DNA from: Planctomycetota bacterium
GTDB lineage: Bacteria; Planctomycetota; Planctomycetia; Gemmatales; Gemmataceae
DNA: 64,000 bases
Assembly (NCBI GenBank): GCA_016195405.1
Contig: JACPZP010000033.1
Coordinates: 1-64,000, forward strand
Direction of reading: 5' to 3'
Positions 7,531 through 17,105 of this stretch are shown in pieces. The notes under the pieces were generated by a model. The model was not told the origin of the DNA. It saw only the letters and a program-made list of their open reading frames with translations, and made no database searches. A program made the position numbers and the translations under genes. Within the stretch, counting starts at the first letter, position 1. The number at the start of each line of letters is the position of its first letter.

Positions 7531-10500
7531 ATGAGTTCGCGCAAGTCTCTTGTCTTGCTGGTGATTTTCCTGGCCCTGTTTGCCACGATCGAAACGTGTG
7601 ATGCTCCAGCGAAGGCGCAGGATGAAACCGCAAAGCAGCGCGTGGACTTCGAAAAGGCCGCTGCCGAAGGCGACGCCGAAGCTCAGTACCAACTCGGCCT
7701 GCGCGCGCTCAAGGACGAGGGAGAGTCGAAGAGAAACTACCGGCATGCTCTGCTATGGTTTTTCAAGGCAGCCAAACAAGGGCATGGGTCCGCCCAGTTC
7801 GAGTTGGGATACTCTTACTTATCCGGCTACCGGGGGCTCGACCAGGATTACCGTAAAGCAGTGCGCTGGCTTGCACGCGCCGCCGAGCAGGGGCACACCC
7901 AGGCATGGCTAGAACTTGGAACTTGCCACGCGCAAGGCGGGTACGGCATTTTTCAAGACCGGGCACAGGCCTTAGCCTGTTTTCAGAAAGCGGAGGAGAA
8001 AGGCGGCGCCGAGGCTTGCCATGAGCTGGGCAACGTCTACCGGCAGGGGCGAGGCGCGATCGCTCCGGATTGGCCCAAGGCGCTGGCATATTACCTCAAA
8101 GCAGCCGAGAAAGGGCATCTCGAAGCGTGTAATGCTGCTGCCGAGTGCTACGAGTTCGGAATCGGTACGGCGCCGGATCTAATTCAAGCGGTAGGGTGGT
8201 ACTTGAAGGCCGCAGAAAAAGGATGTGTGGAAGCCCAGGAGAAAGTGGCACTGTGCTACGAACAGGGTGTCGGCGTTCCCAAGGATCTTGCCAAGGCCAA
8301 GGCTTGGTACGCTAAGGCCGATTCAGCGGCAAAAACCGGGATTCAGAAATCCGTCCTCTCCTTCAAGAGGATGAGACGAACAAACGCGCAGGCCAAGCCC
8401 GAACCGGTCACGATCACGGAAGTCAAGAAGCCTGTGTTCGCCGAGGGCGTCGAGGTAACGCTTCAGACAGACAAAGCCGAATACGAAACTCATGATTTCA
8501 TCCAAGTTACGATCACCTTCAAGAACAACGGCAAGCGGACTTATTCCTTCACAGAAAGGCATACCGAGGGCTCTGGACATCATTTTGAAGCAAAAGACGC
8601 CGAGGGACGCGTCCTTCCTTACCCCTATGCCGTACGGAAACGACACGGGCCCACCCATGGCGGTGGCATGAGTTCTGTGAGAATTCTCAGACCTGGGGAA
8701 CAAATCGAGCGCAAGCAGTTGCTAAATCGGTCTGTATATTTCGACACGCCGGGCGTTTATTCGATCACCACAAGAGCCAGCGTCGTTGAGGGCATGACGG
8801 GTGGTTGGAAAAACGGTGCGGAGTACGTGGAATGCAAGGTCGTTCCAAAGCAAATCACTCTCCGGGCCGCAGACAAGGACCGCCGTGCCGCCGCCATTGA
8901 AAGCCTGGTGCGAGCGCACGGAGCCAACGCCCCCTTGCCCGAAGAGTTTCGAGCCATTGCGCCGAGCGGATCTGCCCTGGCGCTCCTCATGCTCTACCGC
9001 GAACCGGCGCTGATGCCGTTTTTCATGGATATCTTGGAAAATGCCACCGGCAGAAGTGCTGACGGTGCCTATTACGCCAGGATTGCCATCAATGCGCTGC
9101 CGGACCAGGCTGCCGTGTTACGCGAATTCGAAAGATGCCTCGAACACCCCGAGAAGTACAACACTCCAAAATTGTTGTGGTACTACCTGCAACACACTGC
9201 ACCGGATGAAGACTGGTTCGGGCTGCAGGGCTGGGGCCCTTGGAAGCGGGAACAGGAAATCACGCGGAAATACCGCGACAAGGCCTTGCGCCTCCTCCAT
9301 GAAGACAAGAAGTGCCAATACGCCTACCTCGTCCCCGATTTGCTGGGCGGGTCGGAGGATGCTTTCCTCGTCGACTACCTCATGCGCGCCAAGTCGGATT
9401 TCAACTTCGTGAACGGTTCATACACTTTGCAGCGCGTGAAGGTGGCGCGAGAGCATATCCCGCACTTGGAGTCCTTGCTCGAGACCGGCAAAGGTTGGCA
9501 CATAGCCGATGCCGCCATCCTCCATTTGGTCAACTTCGACCGCCGGAGGTATCTGCCCGAGTTAAGCAAGCACCTGGATCGGTTTTCAGCCGAGACGCGC
9601 AAGCTCCTCGAGACGGATGCAAATGCTGAGGAGGACTTGCCGGCTCTTGATGGTCAAGGACCGTCGCGCGGAGATCAACACGGCGATCCTCTGCCGCCTG
9701 GCGCTCTGGCGCGCCTGGGCACCGAGCGTCTTCGCGTGAAGACGCCGGTAGTGGCGATTGCGTTCGCCCGCGATGGCAAGACCTTCGTCACGGCGGAGCA
9801 CAGCGGGGCACTATGCCTTTGGGATGCGGCCACTGGCAAGGAGCTGCGCCAGCTCCGGGGCTCATGGTACGGTGTTTTGTCACTCGCGTTCTGCCCCGAT
9901 GGCAAGACTCTTGTCACGGGAGATTCGCATGGGACCGTGTCCGTTTGGGACATCGCCACGGGCGAGGTGCGCCGCCAGTTTAGCGGCTCCAGCGCCGGCA
10001 TTTATAGCATCGCTGTTTCGGAAGATGGCAAGCGACTGGCCTCTGGCAACGCGGATAGTTCGGTTCACCTCTGGGATCCTGCCTCGGGCGAACTGGTGTG
10101 CAAACTGCGGGAGCCCGTGAAAGAATACAGCGCCTTCGGGGTGGCCTTTTCACCCGATAGCCGGATCGTGGCCGTCGGCGCCGGCACGCGTGTAACGCTC
10201 TTCGATGTCAAGACGGGGAAAGAACTCAGTTCTCTCGGCAATGACGTCCTTGGCGAAATCACGGCCCTTATCTTTGCTCCGGACGGCAAGCGCGTCTACA
10301 CGGGAAGCACCGATGGCGTCCTGCGCCAGTGGGACCTGTCCACGGGAAGAGAGCTATGCCGCTTCGTGACTTCTGCCAGGCATCCAATCATCAGCGCCGC
10401 CTTGACGGGTGATGGCCGCATGCTCGCCTCAGCGGATGAAGTGCGTTCCTCGATCGTGCTTTGGGACACGGTCACCGGCAGGCGAATCCGGCAGGTCGAG

Positions 10501-12124
10501 CTTCCGCGCGGCCTGCCCTATGCCGTCGCATTTTCACCGGACGGCAAGACCTTCGCCGCGGCCGGCGGTGGGCCGGCGATCGCTCTGTGGGATACGGCCA
10601 CGGGCGAGGAAAGTTGCCCAAGCGTGGGACGGGAGGCGATCATTGATACGGTCGCCTTTGCACCCGATGGCCGGTCATTGGCTTCGTCTAGCGACGACGG
10701 CACGATACGGTTCTGGGAACCCAGCACCGGAAAACTCCTCAGGGCCATCGAGGGATCATCCGACAAAACATCCCGACTGTGCTTTGCCGCGAACGGCAAG
10801 ACGCTGCTTGGTCTGGGCAGGACACTCCGGCAGTGGGATGTCCCTACGGGCAAGCAACTCTTGGGAAGTCGCGAAAAACAGAGCCCCGCGTTCACCAAAA
10901 GTGCCTTGTCCGCGGACGGCAGCATCCTGGCGACCACGTCCGTGGACAACCAAATCTGGATACGCAATACCGTCTCCGGCCGGCAATATCCCATGCCTGA
11001 GACCTTCGGCGAGTTCTTCGCGCTGTCGGGCGATGGGAAGCTTTTCGCCATCGCCGACTCCAACGCCAGAGTTAGTTGGCGAGAAGTTGCCACCGGCAAG
11101 GAAATAGGCGCCTGTCAGGCTATTCCGAGCTTCGACCGTCCTCTTAAGTCCGCTGCTCTCGCTCTGTCGGCGGACGGCCGCATAGTGGCGACAACCGCAG
11201 GAGGCGACTCGGTGGTCCGACTTTGGGAGGCTGCGACGGGCGGCGAACGAGCCGCCTTCGGAAACGAGAAAAAAAGCCTGCGCGCCTGGAGGGAATCCGG
11301 CGGCGCCTGGACTTCCGGCGGTCCGGACACCGTGCATGCGTTTGCTTTCTCTCCGGACTGCAGGATGCTGGCGCTCGCTCAGGGCACGGATAAGAGCGAC
11401 ATGCCTTCGGGAAAGTACCGATCTTGGCAGTTCCACGCCGTACACGCCATCACCATCTGGGATCTGGTTACGGGAAAGCAGCAAACTGGAAGGACCTGTT
11501 GTCGGCGTCCGAACGCTGACGTTCTCGCCGGACAGTGCCTTGCTCGTGTCCGTCAGCCAGGATACTACGGCTGTCGTGTGGGATCTCCGCGATGTTCGGA
11601 AGGAAAAGGCGGCCGTGAACGCTTCGCTGAATCCCAGCGAACTCGAAGGCTTGTGGAAAGATTTGGCGGGACCGGACGCTGCCCAGGCGTATCGATCCAT
11701 GTGGAAGTTGATTGCCGCGCCGGGCCAGACGGTGCCGTTCCTGAGGGACCGGATTCGGCAGGTCCCTTGGACCGATGCCCAACGCCTTGCCCGGCTGGTT
11801 GCCGACTTGGACAGCGACCGCTTCACGGTCCGCGCGCAAGCAACCCTAGACCTGCTCGAAGTAGGCGAATTGGTCCTTCCCGTCTTGCAGAAGAAATTGG
11901 CAGAGAAGCCGTCGCTGGAAGTGCAACGCCGGATAGAACGGCTCTTGCAAGGTATCGAGCAAACCTTCCGCTCACCGCAGCGCCACCAAATGGCGAGGGC
12001 TCTGGAAGTTCTAGAGCGGATCGGCAATACGGCAGCACAAGAGCTGTTCACGAGCCTAGCGGGCGGGGCACCGAATGCATGGCTCACGCGCGAGGCGAAA
12101 ATGTCGTTGGAGCGGCTTCGGTGA
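7531..12124 (+). pseudogene. Secreted Sel1-repeat / WD40-repeat giant, frameshifted near its end
   Basis: The ATG at 7531 opens a signal peptide (SLVLLVIFLALFATIET). Sel1-type repeats follow (about residues 37-265; EGDAEAQYQLG, AAEQGHTQAWLELGTC, AAEKGHLEACN). Next come a beta-sandwich of the intracellular-proteinase-inhibitor kind (about 305-445; VTLQTDKAEYETHDFIQV), a helical HEAT-like part, and at least 12 WD40 blades (about 730-1350; repeated FSPDGK..A..D..I.LWD). Near 11475-11490 the last blade breaks: the frame runs on to a TGA at 12130-12132 with meaningless sequence, while the real continuation (LEGPVVGVRTLTFSPDS...AVVWDL and a helical tail) is in the next frame to 12124. One extra base would explain it. 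No kinase domain is present. Function unknown; probably a scaffold outside the cytoplasm. Confidence 0.7.
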
Positions 12125-12458
12125 GGAAGTGATACCAGTTGTCGAGGGGGGTCAGCTCGAATCCTGCCATGCCCCGTGCTTACGAGGGATCAAGCCGATG
12201 GAAGGAGCGAACCGCGTGTGCAACCGACCTTGATTTCCTGAGTACCGGCCCGGAAAATCGACTCCGCACGGCCAGCGGCGCAGCTGGTTCCGCAGTTCAA
12301 GAAGTTGCATGACCAGCGAATTCGTCAAAGTCGGCTATCCATTGAAGTTGATGTGATCTCCGGAAAGCGACCGTGCCGAGCCATCAGGGCCATCAGGTTT
12401 ATAATGAAAGCAATGAGTGGTGGCATCAAACGTCTACCTTGTGTTAGCGTAATCAGCA
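12125..12458. other. 334-base gap without a recognisable gene
   Basis: No frame with coding character was seen. A short segment around 12149-12165 (ctcgaatcctgcc) resembles a tRNA T-loop, but no acceptor or anticodon arm can be paired with it. The gap precedes the TIGR04255 cassette, so it probably holds that cassette's promoter; no clear -35/-10 pair was identified. Confidence 0.5.
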
Positions 12459-13259
12459 ATGTCAAGCGCACTTCCAGATTTTGAAAGACCGCCGATAGAT
12501 GAGGTTGTGATCGGGGTCCAATTTGAGCCTTTGAAGAGCTTTCGCGCGGCCCATTTTGGTCTGTATTGGTCGCGAATCAGAAGTCGCTACCCGAACACGG
12601 AGGAACAAGTACCAATAGTTCCCATGATGGAAGGCCCGGCAAAACCACAACTCGCGCCACAGGTGCTTTTCGGGAACGTACAACCTAGATGTTGGTTCCT
12701 CGATGCTTCCAAAACACAGCTTATCCAGGTTCAAAATGATCGGTTCATTCGTAATTGGCGCAAAGTCACAGGTGACGAGGAATACCCACGATATTCGTTC
12801 TTGATCGAAAAATTCCGGGAGGAATGGGAGCAGTTTCTTCAGTTTGTGGAGCTTGAGGGCTTGGGGCCGGCAAAAGTGAATCAATGTGAACTCACCTATA
12901 TCAACCAGATTGAGCCGGGCTCCGGCTGGAAAGATTTCTCTGAACTTGAAAAGGTTTTCACAACAGTTCACATGCCAAGAAACGGCGCAGCATTTCTGCC
13001 AACGCCTGAGTTGATGACTTGGGAGGCTCGTTACAATCTTCCAGATGGAAAGGGAAGATTGCACGTACAGGCCCAACCTGCATTTCGCAATCGCGATTTT
13101 AAGCTAATCGAGAATCTTGCCTTAACCGCCCGCGGCGCCCCCGAGGACTCCACAAATAATCGCGTCTATGCTTGGTTTGAACTGGCCCACGAATGGATCG
13201 TGAGGGGATTCGACCAATTAACCCAGCCTCAAATGCACCAACACTGGGGGAAAAAATAA
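12459..13259 (+). CDS. TIGR04255-family protein, first gene of a three-gene cassette
   Basis: 266 residues without signal peptide or membrane segment. The opening LPDFERPPIDEVVIGVQF is the hallmark of the sporadically distributed TIGR04255 family, and later segments (PRCWFLDASKTQLIQVQNDRFIRNWRK; YPRYSFLIEKFREEWEQF; VNQCELTYINQI) also fit. The family has no established function but is patchy among bacteria and often part of small accessory cassettes. The stop TAA overlaps the start of the next gene (TAATG, 13257-13261), so the two are translationally coupled. Its lower GC and neighbours of unknown function support horizontal acquisition. Confidence 0.75.
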   Translation: MSSALPDFERPPIDEVVIGVQFEPLKSFRAAHFGLYWSRIRSRYPNTEEQVPIVPMMEGPAKPQLAPQVLFGNVQPRCWFLDASKTQLIQVQNDRFIRNWRKVTGDEEYPRYSFLIEKFREEWEQFLQFVELEGLGPAKVNQCELTYINQIEPGSGWKDFSELEKVFTTVHMPRNGAAFLPTPELMTWEARYNLPDGKGRLHVQAQPAFRNRDFKLIENLALTARGAPEDSTNNRVYAWFELAHEWIVRGFDQLTQPQMHQHWGKK

Positions 13260-13753
13260 TGCGCGAAGAAATCCTTGATATTGGTACAACTGGCAGCACT
13301 TCGACCTATCCCGTGAGTTTCGGCGCCACTGGTTCATGGGGCATGCTGGTCCAACATGCAGCCGTATCCAACCAAGTTCTGATCTTGAAGGGAAATTCCG
13401 CGCCATGGGTTCTTGAAGCAGCAAAAAAACTCGAGGAGTTGGGCAAACTCCACCGAGGCTGGGATTCATACGACGGACTTCCCCTGGATTCGAGCGCCAG
13501 GAGATTGACAGTGAACGCATTGGGCTGGCTCGGGAATGATAATCTTCCCGTGCCGTCCGTCGTTTTATGCTCTGGGGGGACCGTTCAGTTGGAATGGCGA
13601 ACGAAAGGACGAGAACTCGAGATTGAGCTTGGCAAAGACGAAGCCATCGAGTTCGCAAAGATCTATCCGAGCGGCGACATCGAGGAAGGAGAACAAAAAT
13701 CGAATCTTCCTCAGGAAATCCACAGGCTAACCTGGTGGCTTTTACACGGCTGA
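13259..13753 (+). CDS. Hypothetical cassette protein with GWDSYDG motif
   Basis: 164 residues. The start ATG overlaps the preceding stop codon by one base. The centre carries LEELGKLHRGWDSYDGLPLDSSA followed by VVLCSGGTVQLEWRTKGRELEIEL. This W-DSYD-x-P-I/L plus 'G-x-x-LEW...ELEIE' layout is common to small soluble proteins found beside TIGR04255 genes. No catalytic motif is recognisable. Coupling to the upstream gene suggests that the two products form a complex or act on the same target; that is inferred from gene order only. Confidence 0.6.
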   Translation: MREEILDIGTTGSTSTYPVSFGATGSWGMLVQHAAVSNQVLILKGNSAPWVLEAAKKLEELGKLHRGWDSYDGLPLDSSARRLTVNALGWLGNDNLPVPSVVLCSGGTVQLEWRTKGRELEIELGKDEAIEFAKIYPSGDIEEGEQKSNLPQEIHRLTWWLLHG

Positions 13754-13774
13754 CAGGATCGCCTTAGTAACTCT

Positions 13775-14167
13775 ATGGCTCGCCAAGATGACCCAACGAT
13801 CGCTGGCGATCTTGCGCTTCTGCGGCGCATCCCGTTCAAGGGAGACCATTTCCATTGGGATGAAGATGGCAGGCCCATTCCATCCACTCAAAACTTCAAA
13901 GACAAGTATGACGAATTATCATTCTTCATTGAATCCGAGACAACGATTGAAGCCGTCATGGTCGGGCATCATGATGATTTCGGACTTGTCCGACTGCTAG
14001 CGAAGGACGTTCGTATTATTTGTGGGCCGGCAATTATCCTCTGCCGAGATCCGCCTGAACCGGGACATGTCGTCCTTTGCGGTAAGACAACGAAGAAAAT
14101 GCAAAATGCCCTGAGAGGCAAGGCGCAGTGGGTAATATCTCCACAACGCGTGGATCCTGCCGTCTAA
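13775..14167 (+). CDS. Hypothetical third gene of the TIGR04255 cassette
   Basis: 130 residues, starting 21 bases after the previous stop. It begins with an acidic, Pro-rich segment (PFKGDHFHWDEDGRPIPSTQ) and contains HHDDFGLVRLLAKDVR and ILCRDPPEPGHVVLCG. No known domain was recognised. Gene spacing and shared strand place it in one operon with the two genes before it. The end lies four bases inside the tail of a possible gene on the opposite strand. Confidence 0.55.
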   Translation: MARQDDPTIAGDLALLRRIPFKGDHFHWDEDGRPIPSTQNFKDKYDELSFFIESETTIEAVMVGHHDDFGLVRLLAKDVRIICGPAIILCRDPPEPGHVVLCGKTTKKMQNALRGKAQWVISPQRVDPAV

Positions 14168-14424
14168 GTCCCCGGCGGGCACTGGATTGCAACCGGGCTC
14201 CAGAGATTTAGATTGAGCGTCCGCGCCGTCTCATGAAGCCAATCCAGCCGAGCTTGCAACACCCGACACGCGCCTCGGCAGACGATGGACTCCCATTTGT
14301 TTCCTTGCGCTTCCTGCTCCTGCGCGAATGAAACCCGATCTTTCAGGTGGGCATCGACTTTTGCAGTCGCCTCGGTCAGGAATGCTAGCTGCTGAGCCGT
14401 TCCTAGAATCGCGAAGAATTGCAC
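14164..14424 (-). CDS. Small hypothetical protein (uncertain)
   Basis: 86 residues: QFFAILGTAQQLAFLTEATAKVDAHLK...RLDWLHETARTLNL. It is helical and moderately charged, plausible as a real protein, but it has no recognised family. It is tail-to-tail with the TIGR04255 cassette. No convincing ribosome binding site was seen. It may also be a fragment of a larger gene. Confidence 0.3.
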   Translation of the reverse strand: MQFFAILGTAQQLAFLTEATAKVDAHLKDRVSFAQEQEAQGNKWESIVCRGACRVLQARLDWLHETARTLNLNLWSPVAIQCPPGT

Positions 14425-14490
14425 GCGGTTGCGAAGCGGGTCCGGCGGGACGCTATCCCAAATCCGACAGGTTTTCCAAAGTTCGTGATC

Positions 14491-14943
14491 TTATTGCCGG
14501 AGATGCTCGCGCTCTCCCACGGCGATGATGGTGGCGAGCATGGTTGCCACCAGCTTCTCGTCGCCGGAAGTCTGGGCGAAGACGTCGCCCTTGACGACGG
14601 TCAACGTTCTTCCGGGCTTGACGACATGAGCGCGAGCCATCACACGCTCGCCCCGCGCGGGCCTGAGGAGGTTGATCTTGTATTCGACGGTCAGCACGGC
14701 CATGTCAGCCGGCATGAGGCTGAAGGCCGCGTAACCGCAGGCGCTGTCGAGAATGGTGGCGACAATGCCGGCGTGAAGGAAACCGTGTTGCTGCGTCAAC
14801 TCCGGACGATAGGGCAAGGTGATTTCCACCGAGCCCGCCTCGACGTGGGTCATCTGGGCGCCGATGGTTTTCATGACGCGTTGGCGCGCGAAGCTGGCGC
14901 GGACGCGCGATTCGAGGACGGGATCGAGCGAGGTGGACTCCAT
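14491..14943 (-). CDS. PaaI-type hotdog-fold thioesterase
   Basis: 150 residues. The ATG at 14943 (complement) has an AGGAG about seven bases upstream; a longer frame to 15132 lacks a site. The PaaI/YdiI hotdog signature is present: QQHGFLHAGIVATILDSACGYAAFSLMP, where His-Gly and the helix Asp form the active site. A conserved VEYKINLLRPARG and a late VKPGRTLTVVKGDVFA strand complete the fold. It probably hydrolyses acyl-CoA thioesters in the cytoplasm. The substrate is not evident. It is a single gene, not in an obvious operon with PyrK further on the same strand. Confidence 0.8.
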   Translation of the reverse strand: MESTSLDPVLESRVRASFARQRVMKTIGAQMTHVEAGSVEITLPYRPELTQQHGFLHAGIVATILDSACGYAAFSLMPADMAVLTVEYKINLLRPARGERVMARAHVVKPGRTLTVVKGDVFAQTSGDEKLVATMLATIIAVGEREHLRQ

Positions 14944-15176
14944 GCCGGATCTCCTTCCGAAAGTGCATCTCGACTTGATTGCATTTCCCTCCGTGACGAA
15001 CGCGAGGTGCGCATAGACTTGCGCCCGGAGTCGGTTTTTGCGTGCCGCTATTAGGAGGCGAAGGTCGTTTGAGCCGGAGGTGCCGCCTCTTCTCGCGTGT
15101 CCCACGAGAGTCAGACGAAAGGCGAGCAACAACTATTTGGATGGGTTAAGACGAGAATTTTGTCGCTGGATGTTCA

Positions 15177-16019
15177 TTACTCACGCCAATGCAGCGCCTG
15201 CGCATCGAAGATCGGGCCATCCACGCACACACGGCGATAGTCCCAACCGTCGCTTGTCTTCACGGGTGTCACGCAGCTAAAGCAAATGCCGACGCCGCAG
15301 GCCATTGGCGTTTCCAGCGAGAGATGGCACGGAATGCCTTTTCGATGTGCGAGCTGGGCCAACGCGTGGAGCATCGGCTCGGGGCCACAGCCGTATAGAT
15401 GCTCGGGGTTTGCATGCCGATCGAGGAGGTCGGTAACGAAACCGTGGAAGCCGAGGCTGCCATCGTTGCTCGCCAGGTGGACGGTTGCGCCGGCGTTTTG
15501 GAAATCATCGACGCCGGCGGCGAGGTCCGCAGTGCGAACTCCGTAATAGAGCGAGACGCGTTCGACCCGGCGCCGCGCCTTGTCGCCGCCGTAGCCTCGT
15601 TGACCAAGCAGTTCCCGAATGTGCGCCAAGAACGGCGTCTGGCCGATGCCGCCCGCGACCAGTGCGACATGTTCGCGACCGAGCGGCTCGGGAAAGCCGT
15701 TGCCGAGCGGGCCCCAGATTTCAGTGGTGTCGTTTTCGCGCAGTTGCGCGAGCAGGCCGGTGACCTTGCCGACGACGAGGTACACGACGTCGATGGCAAA
15801 TGGTTGGTTTCGCTCATCCAGTACGGTGTCGTACAAGGCGAACGGCCGACCGAGCAGGGGATCGGTGCGGCCGGGCAAGCGGATCATGACGAATTGGCCG
15901 GGGCGAATAGCGGCGGCGATTTCAAGAGCCTTGAGGCGTATGAGGAACGTGTCGCGGGCCAGAGTGATATTGGCCAGCACTTGCGCGGTAACTTGGCGAA
16001 ACGAGGCAGGGGGTGACAT
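15177..16019 (-). CDS. pyrK: Dihydroorotate dehydrogenase electron transfer subunit (PyrK)
   Basis: 280 residues. It is a ferredoxin-reductase-like protein: FAD-binding barrel with RPGQFVMIRLPGRTDPLLGRPFALYD (RxYS-like RPFALYD), NAD-binding half with VALVAGGIGQTPFLA, and a C-terminal [2Fe-2S] site CGVGICFSC...C (Cys spacing C-x4-C-x2-C-x12-C). This domain order is typical of PyrK, which passes electrons from the PyrD flavin to NAD in pyrimidine synthesis. No pyrD is next to it, so a different NAD-linked partner cannot be excluded. Confidence 0.85.
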   Translation of the reverse strand: MSPPASFRQVTAQVLANITLARDTFLIRLKALEIAAAIRPGQFVMIRLPGRTDPLLGRPFALYDTVLDERNQPFAIDVVYLVVGKVTGLLAQLRENDTTEIWGPLGNGFPEPLGREHVALVAGGIGQTPFLAHIRELLGQRGYGGDKARRRVERVSLYYGVRTADLAAGVDDFQNAGATVHLASNDGSLGFHGFVTDLLDRHANPEHLYGCGPEPMLHALAQLAHRKGIPCHLSLETPMACGVGICFSCVTPVKTSDGWDYRRVCVDGPIFDAQALHWRE

Positions 16020-16265
16020 GTCTGCTTCCTGGCACGACTCGGTTTAAGTCATCTTATCGGCAAAGTTCGCCGGGTCGGACTTTTCCGTTCGCTCCGGCCA
16101 GGCGGCGCATGTGGAAAAGTTGCGCGCGGAAAGCGCATTTCGCGCGGTTTTTCCGCAAGAGATCGTTGCTATCCTTCTGCCGTGAACCCTACCTTTATGA
16201 ATATGGCAGAAAAAACTCTCTTTATCGGGAAAGCAACCTCGCGCCCAATCCTCAGGAGACTCCCC
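16020..16265. other. Intergenic, divergent promoter region
   Basis: About 246 bases between the start of pyrK (minus strand) and a small lipoprotein gene (plus strand). It must hold both promoters. No reliable -35/-10 pair, operator or gene was found. Confidence 0.4.
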
Positions 16266-16484
16266 ATGTTCTGGAACAAGACACTGCCGCTCGCAGGACT
16301 CGTATCCCTCGCCTTTATCGGTGGGTGCCGAACGACGTCGTATCGGCCCGCATACGCGGTGCAGCCCACAGCAGCGGCCGCTCCCGCGCCGTGCTGCAAT
16401 CAGCCGGCCGCACCGGGCGCGACCTACGCGCCGGCGACGACGATTCCGCCGGCGCCGCCGCCTCCCGGAGTTCTGTCACGCTGA
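16266..16484 (+). CDS. Small Pro/Ala-rich lipoprotein
   Basis: 72 residues. The ATG at 16266 follows an aggag site. LPLAGLVSLAFIGGC is a lipoprotein signal with lipobox Cys at position 21. The rest is Ala/Pro-rich low complexity (AAAAPAPCCNQPAAPGATY; IPPAPPPPG). Such short proline-rich lipoproteins are common in planctomycetes; role unknown. Confidence 0.6.
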   Translation: MFWNKTLPLAGLVSLAFIGGCRTTSYRPAYAVQPTAAAAPAPCCNQPAAPGATYAPATTIPPAPPPPGVLSR

Positions 16485-16504
16485 ACGCTCCGGTCGATAA
16501 CCTT

Positions 16505-16562
16505 CCGGTCGCTTACGCTCCCGGCTCGCTAATGCTCCGGTCGCTTACGCTCGCGGCTCGCC
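16505..16562 (+). repeat. Two 26-bp direct repeats
   Basis: ccggtcgcttacgctc-cggctcgc occurs at 16505-16530 and 16537-16562 (period 32), differing at two positions, with a decayed third copy just upstream. The same GC-rich words (gctcgcggctcg) appear in the palindromes elsewhere in the window, so this is probably a relative of that repeat family. Confidence 0.65.
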
Positions 16563-16581
16563 ATTTATGCTGGAGATTCCC

Positions 16582-17001
16582 ATGTTTCGCTTTTGGCGTT
16601 TGCTGATGGTGACTTTCCTCGTCGGTGTGGCGCCGCTCTCCGCGCGGGCGGAGGCGGTGCGCTACCGCTTCGTTCCTGTGGATGCGTGCGGCACATTGAA
16701 GCAAGTTTCCGCCGGCCCCGAAGGCGCTATTGGCGAGCAACTCACAGGCTTCGGGTTACGGCCACAACCATTCAACCGCATGTTTCGTCCGAACCAGATC
16801 GTCACTTTTCGACATCCTTACACCGGCCGCAACGTCACGGTGCCGTTGACTCTGCCGCAAGGAACGCCGCGGCTGGAGTATCGCAGCGATCGCATCGTGT
16901 ACAACTACGGCAGCTATGTCGTCGAAGCCCGGTTCTTTGCGGATGGTTCGGTGGACGTGCTCTACAACAGCGGCTTTCTGAGTCCGCTGGTCGTCGAGTG
17001 A
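16582..17001 (+). CDS. Secreted hypothetical protein
   Basis: 139 residues. The ATG at 16582 has ggag six bases upstream and gives a clean signal peptide (FRFWRLLMVTFLVGVAPLSARA); a start at 16567 would add five residues. The mature part is beta-rich (VRYRFVPVDACGTLKQV; RHPYTGRNVTVPLTLPQGTP) and lacks further Cys pairs or known motifs. Not recognised. Confidence 0.65.
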   Translation: MFRFWRLLMVTFLVGVAPLSARAEAVRYRFVPVDACGTLKQVSAGPEGAIGEQLTGFGLRPQPFNRMFRPNQIVTFRHPYTGRNVTVPLTLPQGTPRLEYRSDRIVYNYGSYVVEARFFADGSVDVLYNSGFLSPLVVE

Positions 17002-17026
17002 CTCGAATCAGATTTCGCGTTCAACC

Positions 17027-17089
17027 GTAGCCGCATTCGTAAGAATGCGGGTAACGCCCGGCCATCCGCATTCTGACAAATGCGGCTAC
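17027..17089. repeat. Nested palindrome with 24-nt arms (gtagccgcat...)
   Basis: Arms 17027-17050 and 17066-17089 are complementary at 22 of 24 positions, and each arm can also fold on itself (ccgcatt/aatgcgg). The same design with a different core is found at 21061-21114. It sits between the convergent ends of the secreted protein gene and trmB, where it may act as a bidirectional transcription barrier. Confidence 0.75.
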
Positions 17090-17105
17090 AATGCGTTCGC
17101 GGTGG

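Noticed and set aside
9672..12087. Kinase function for the Sel1/WD40 protein
   Set aside because: Although planctomycete WD40 giants are often kinases, no glycine loop, HRD or DFG is present.
12142..12180. Possible tRNA 3' end (ctcgaatcctgcc, then gccccg)
   Set aside because: Only the T-loop-like word fits; the T stem does not pair and no acceptor partner or anticodon arm is upstream.
15399..16016. 205-codon frame antisense to pyrK
   Set aside because: PyrK motifs including the iron-sulfur cysteines are on the other strand.
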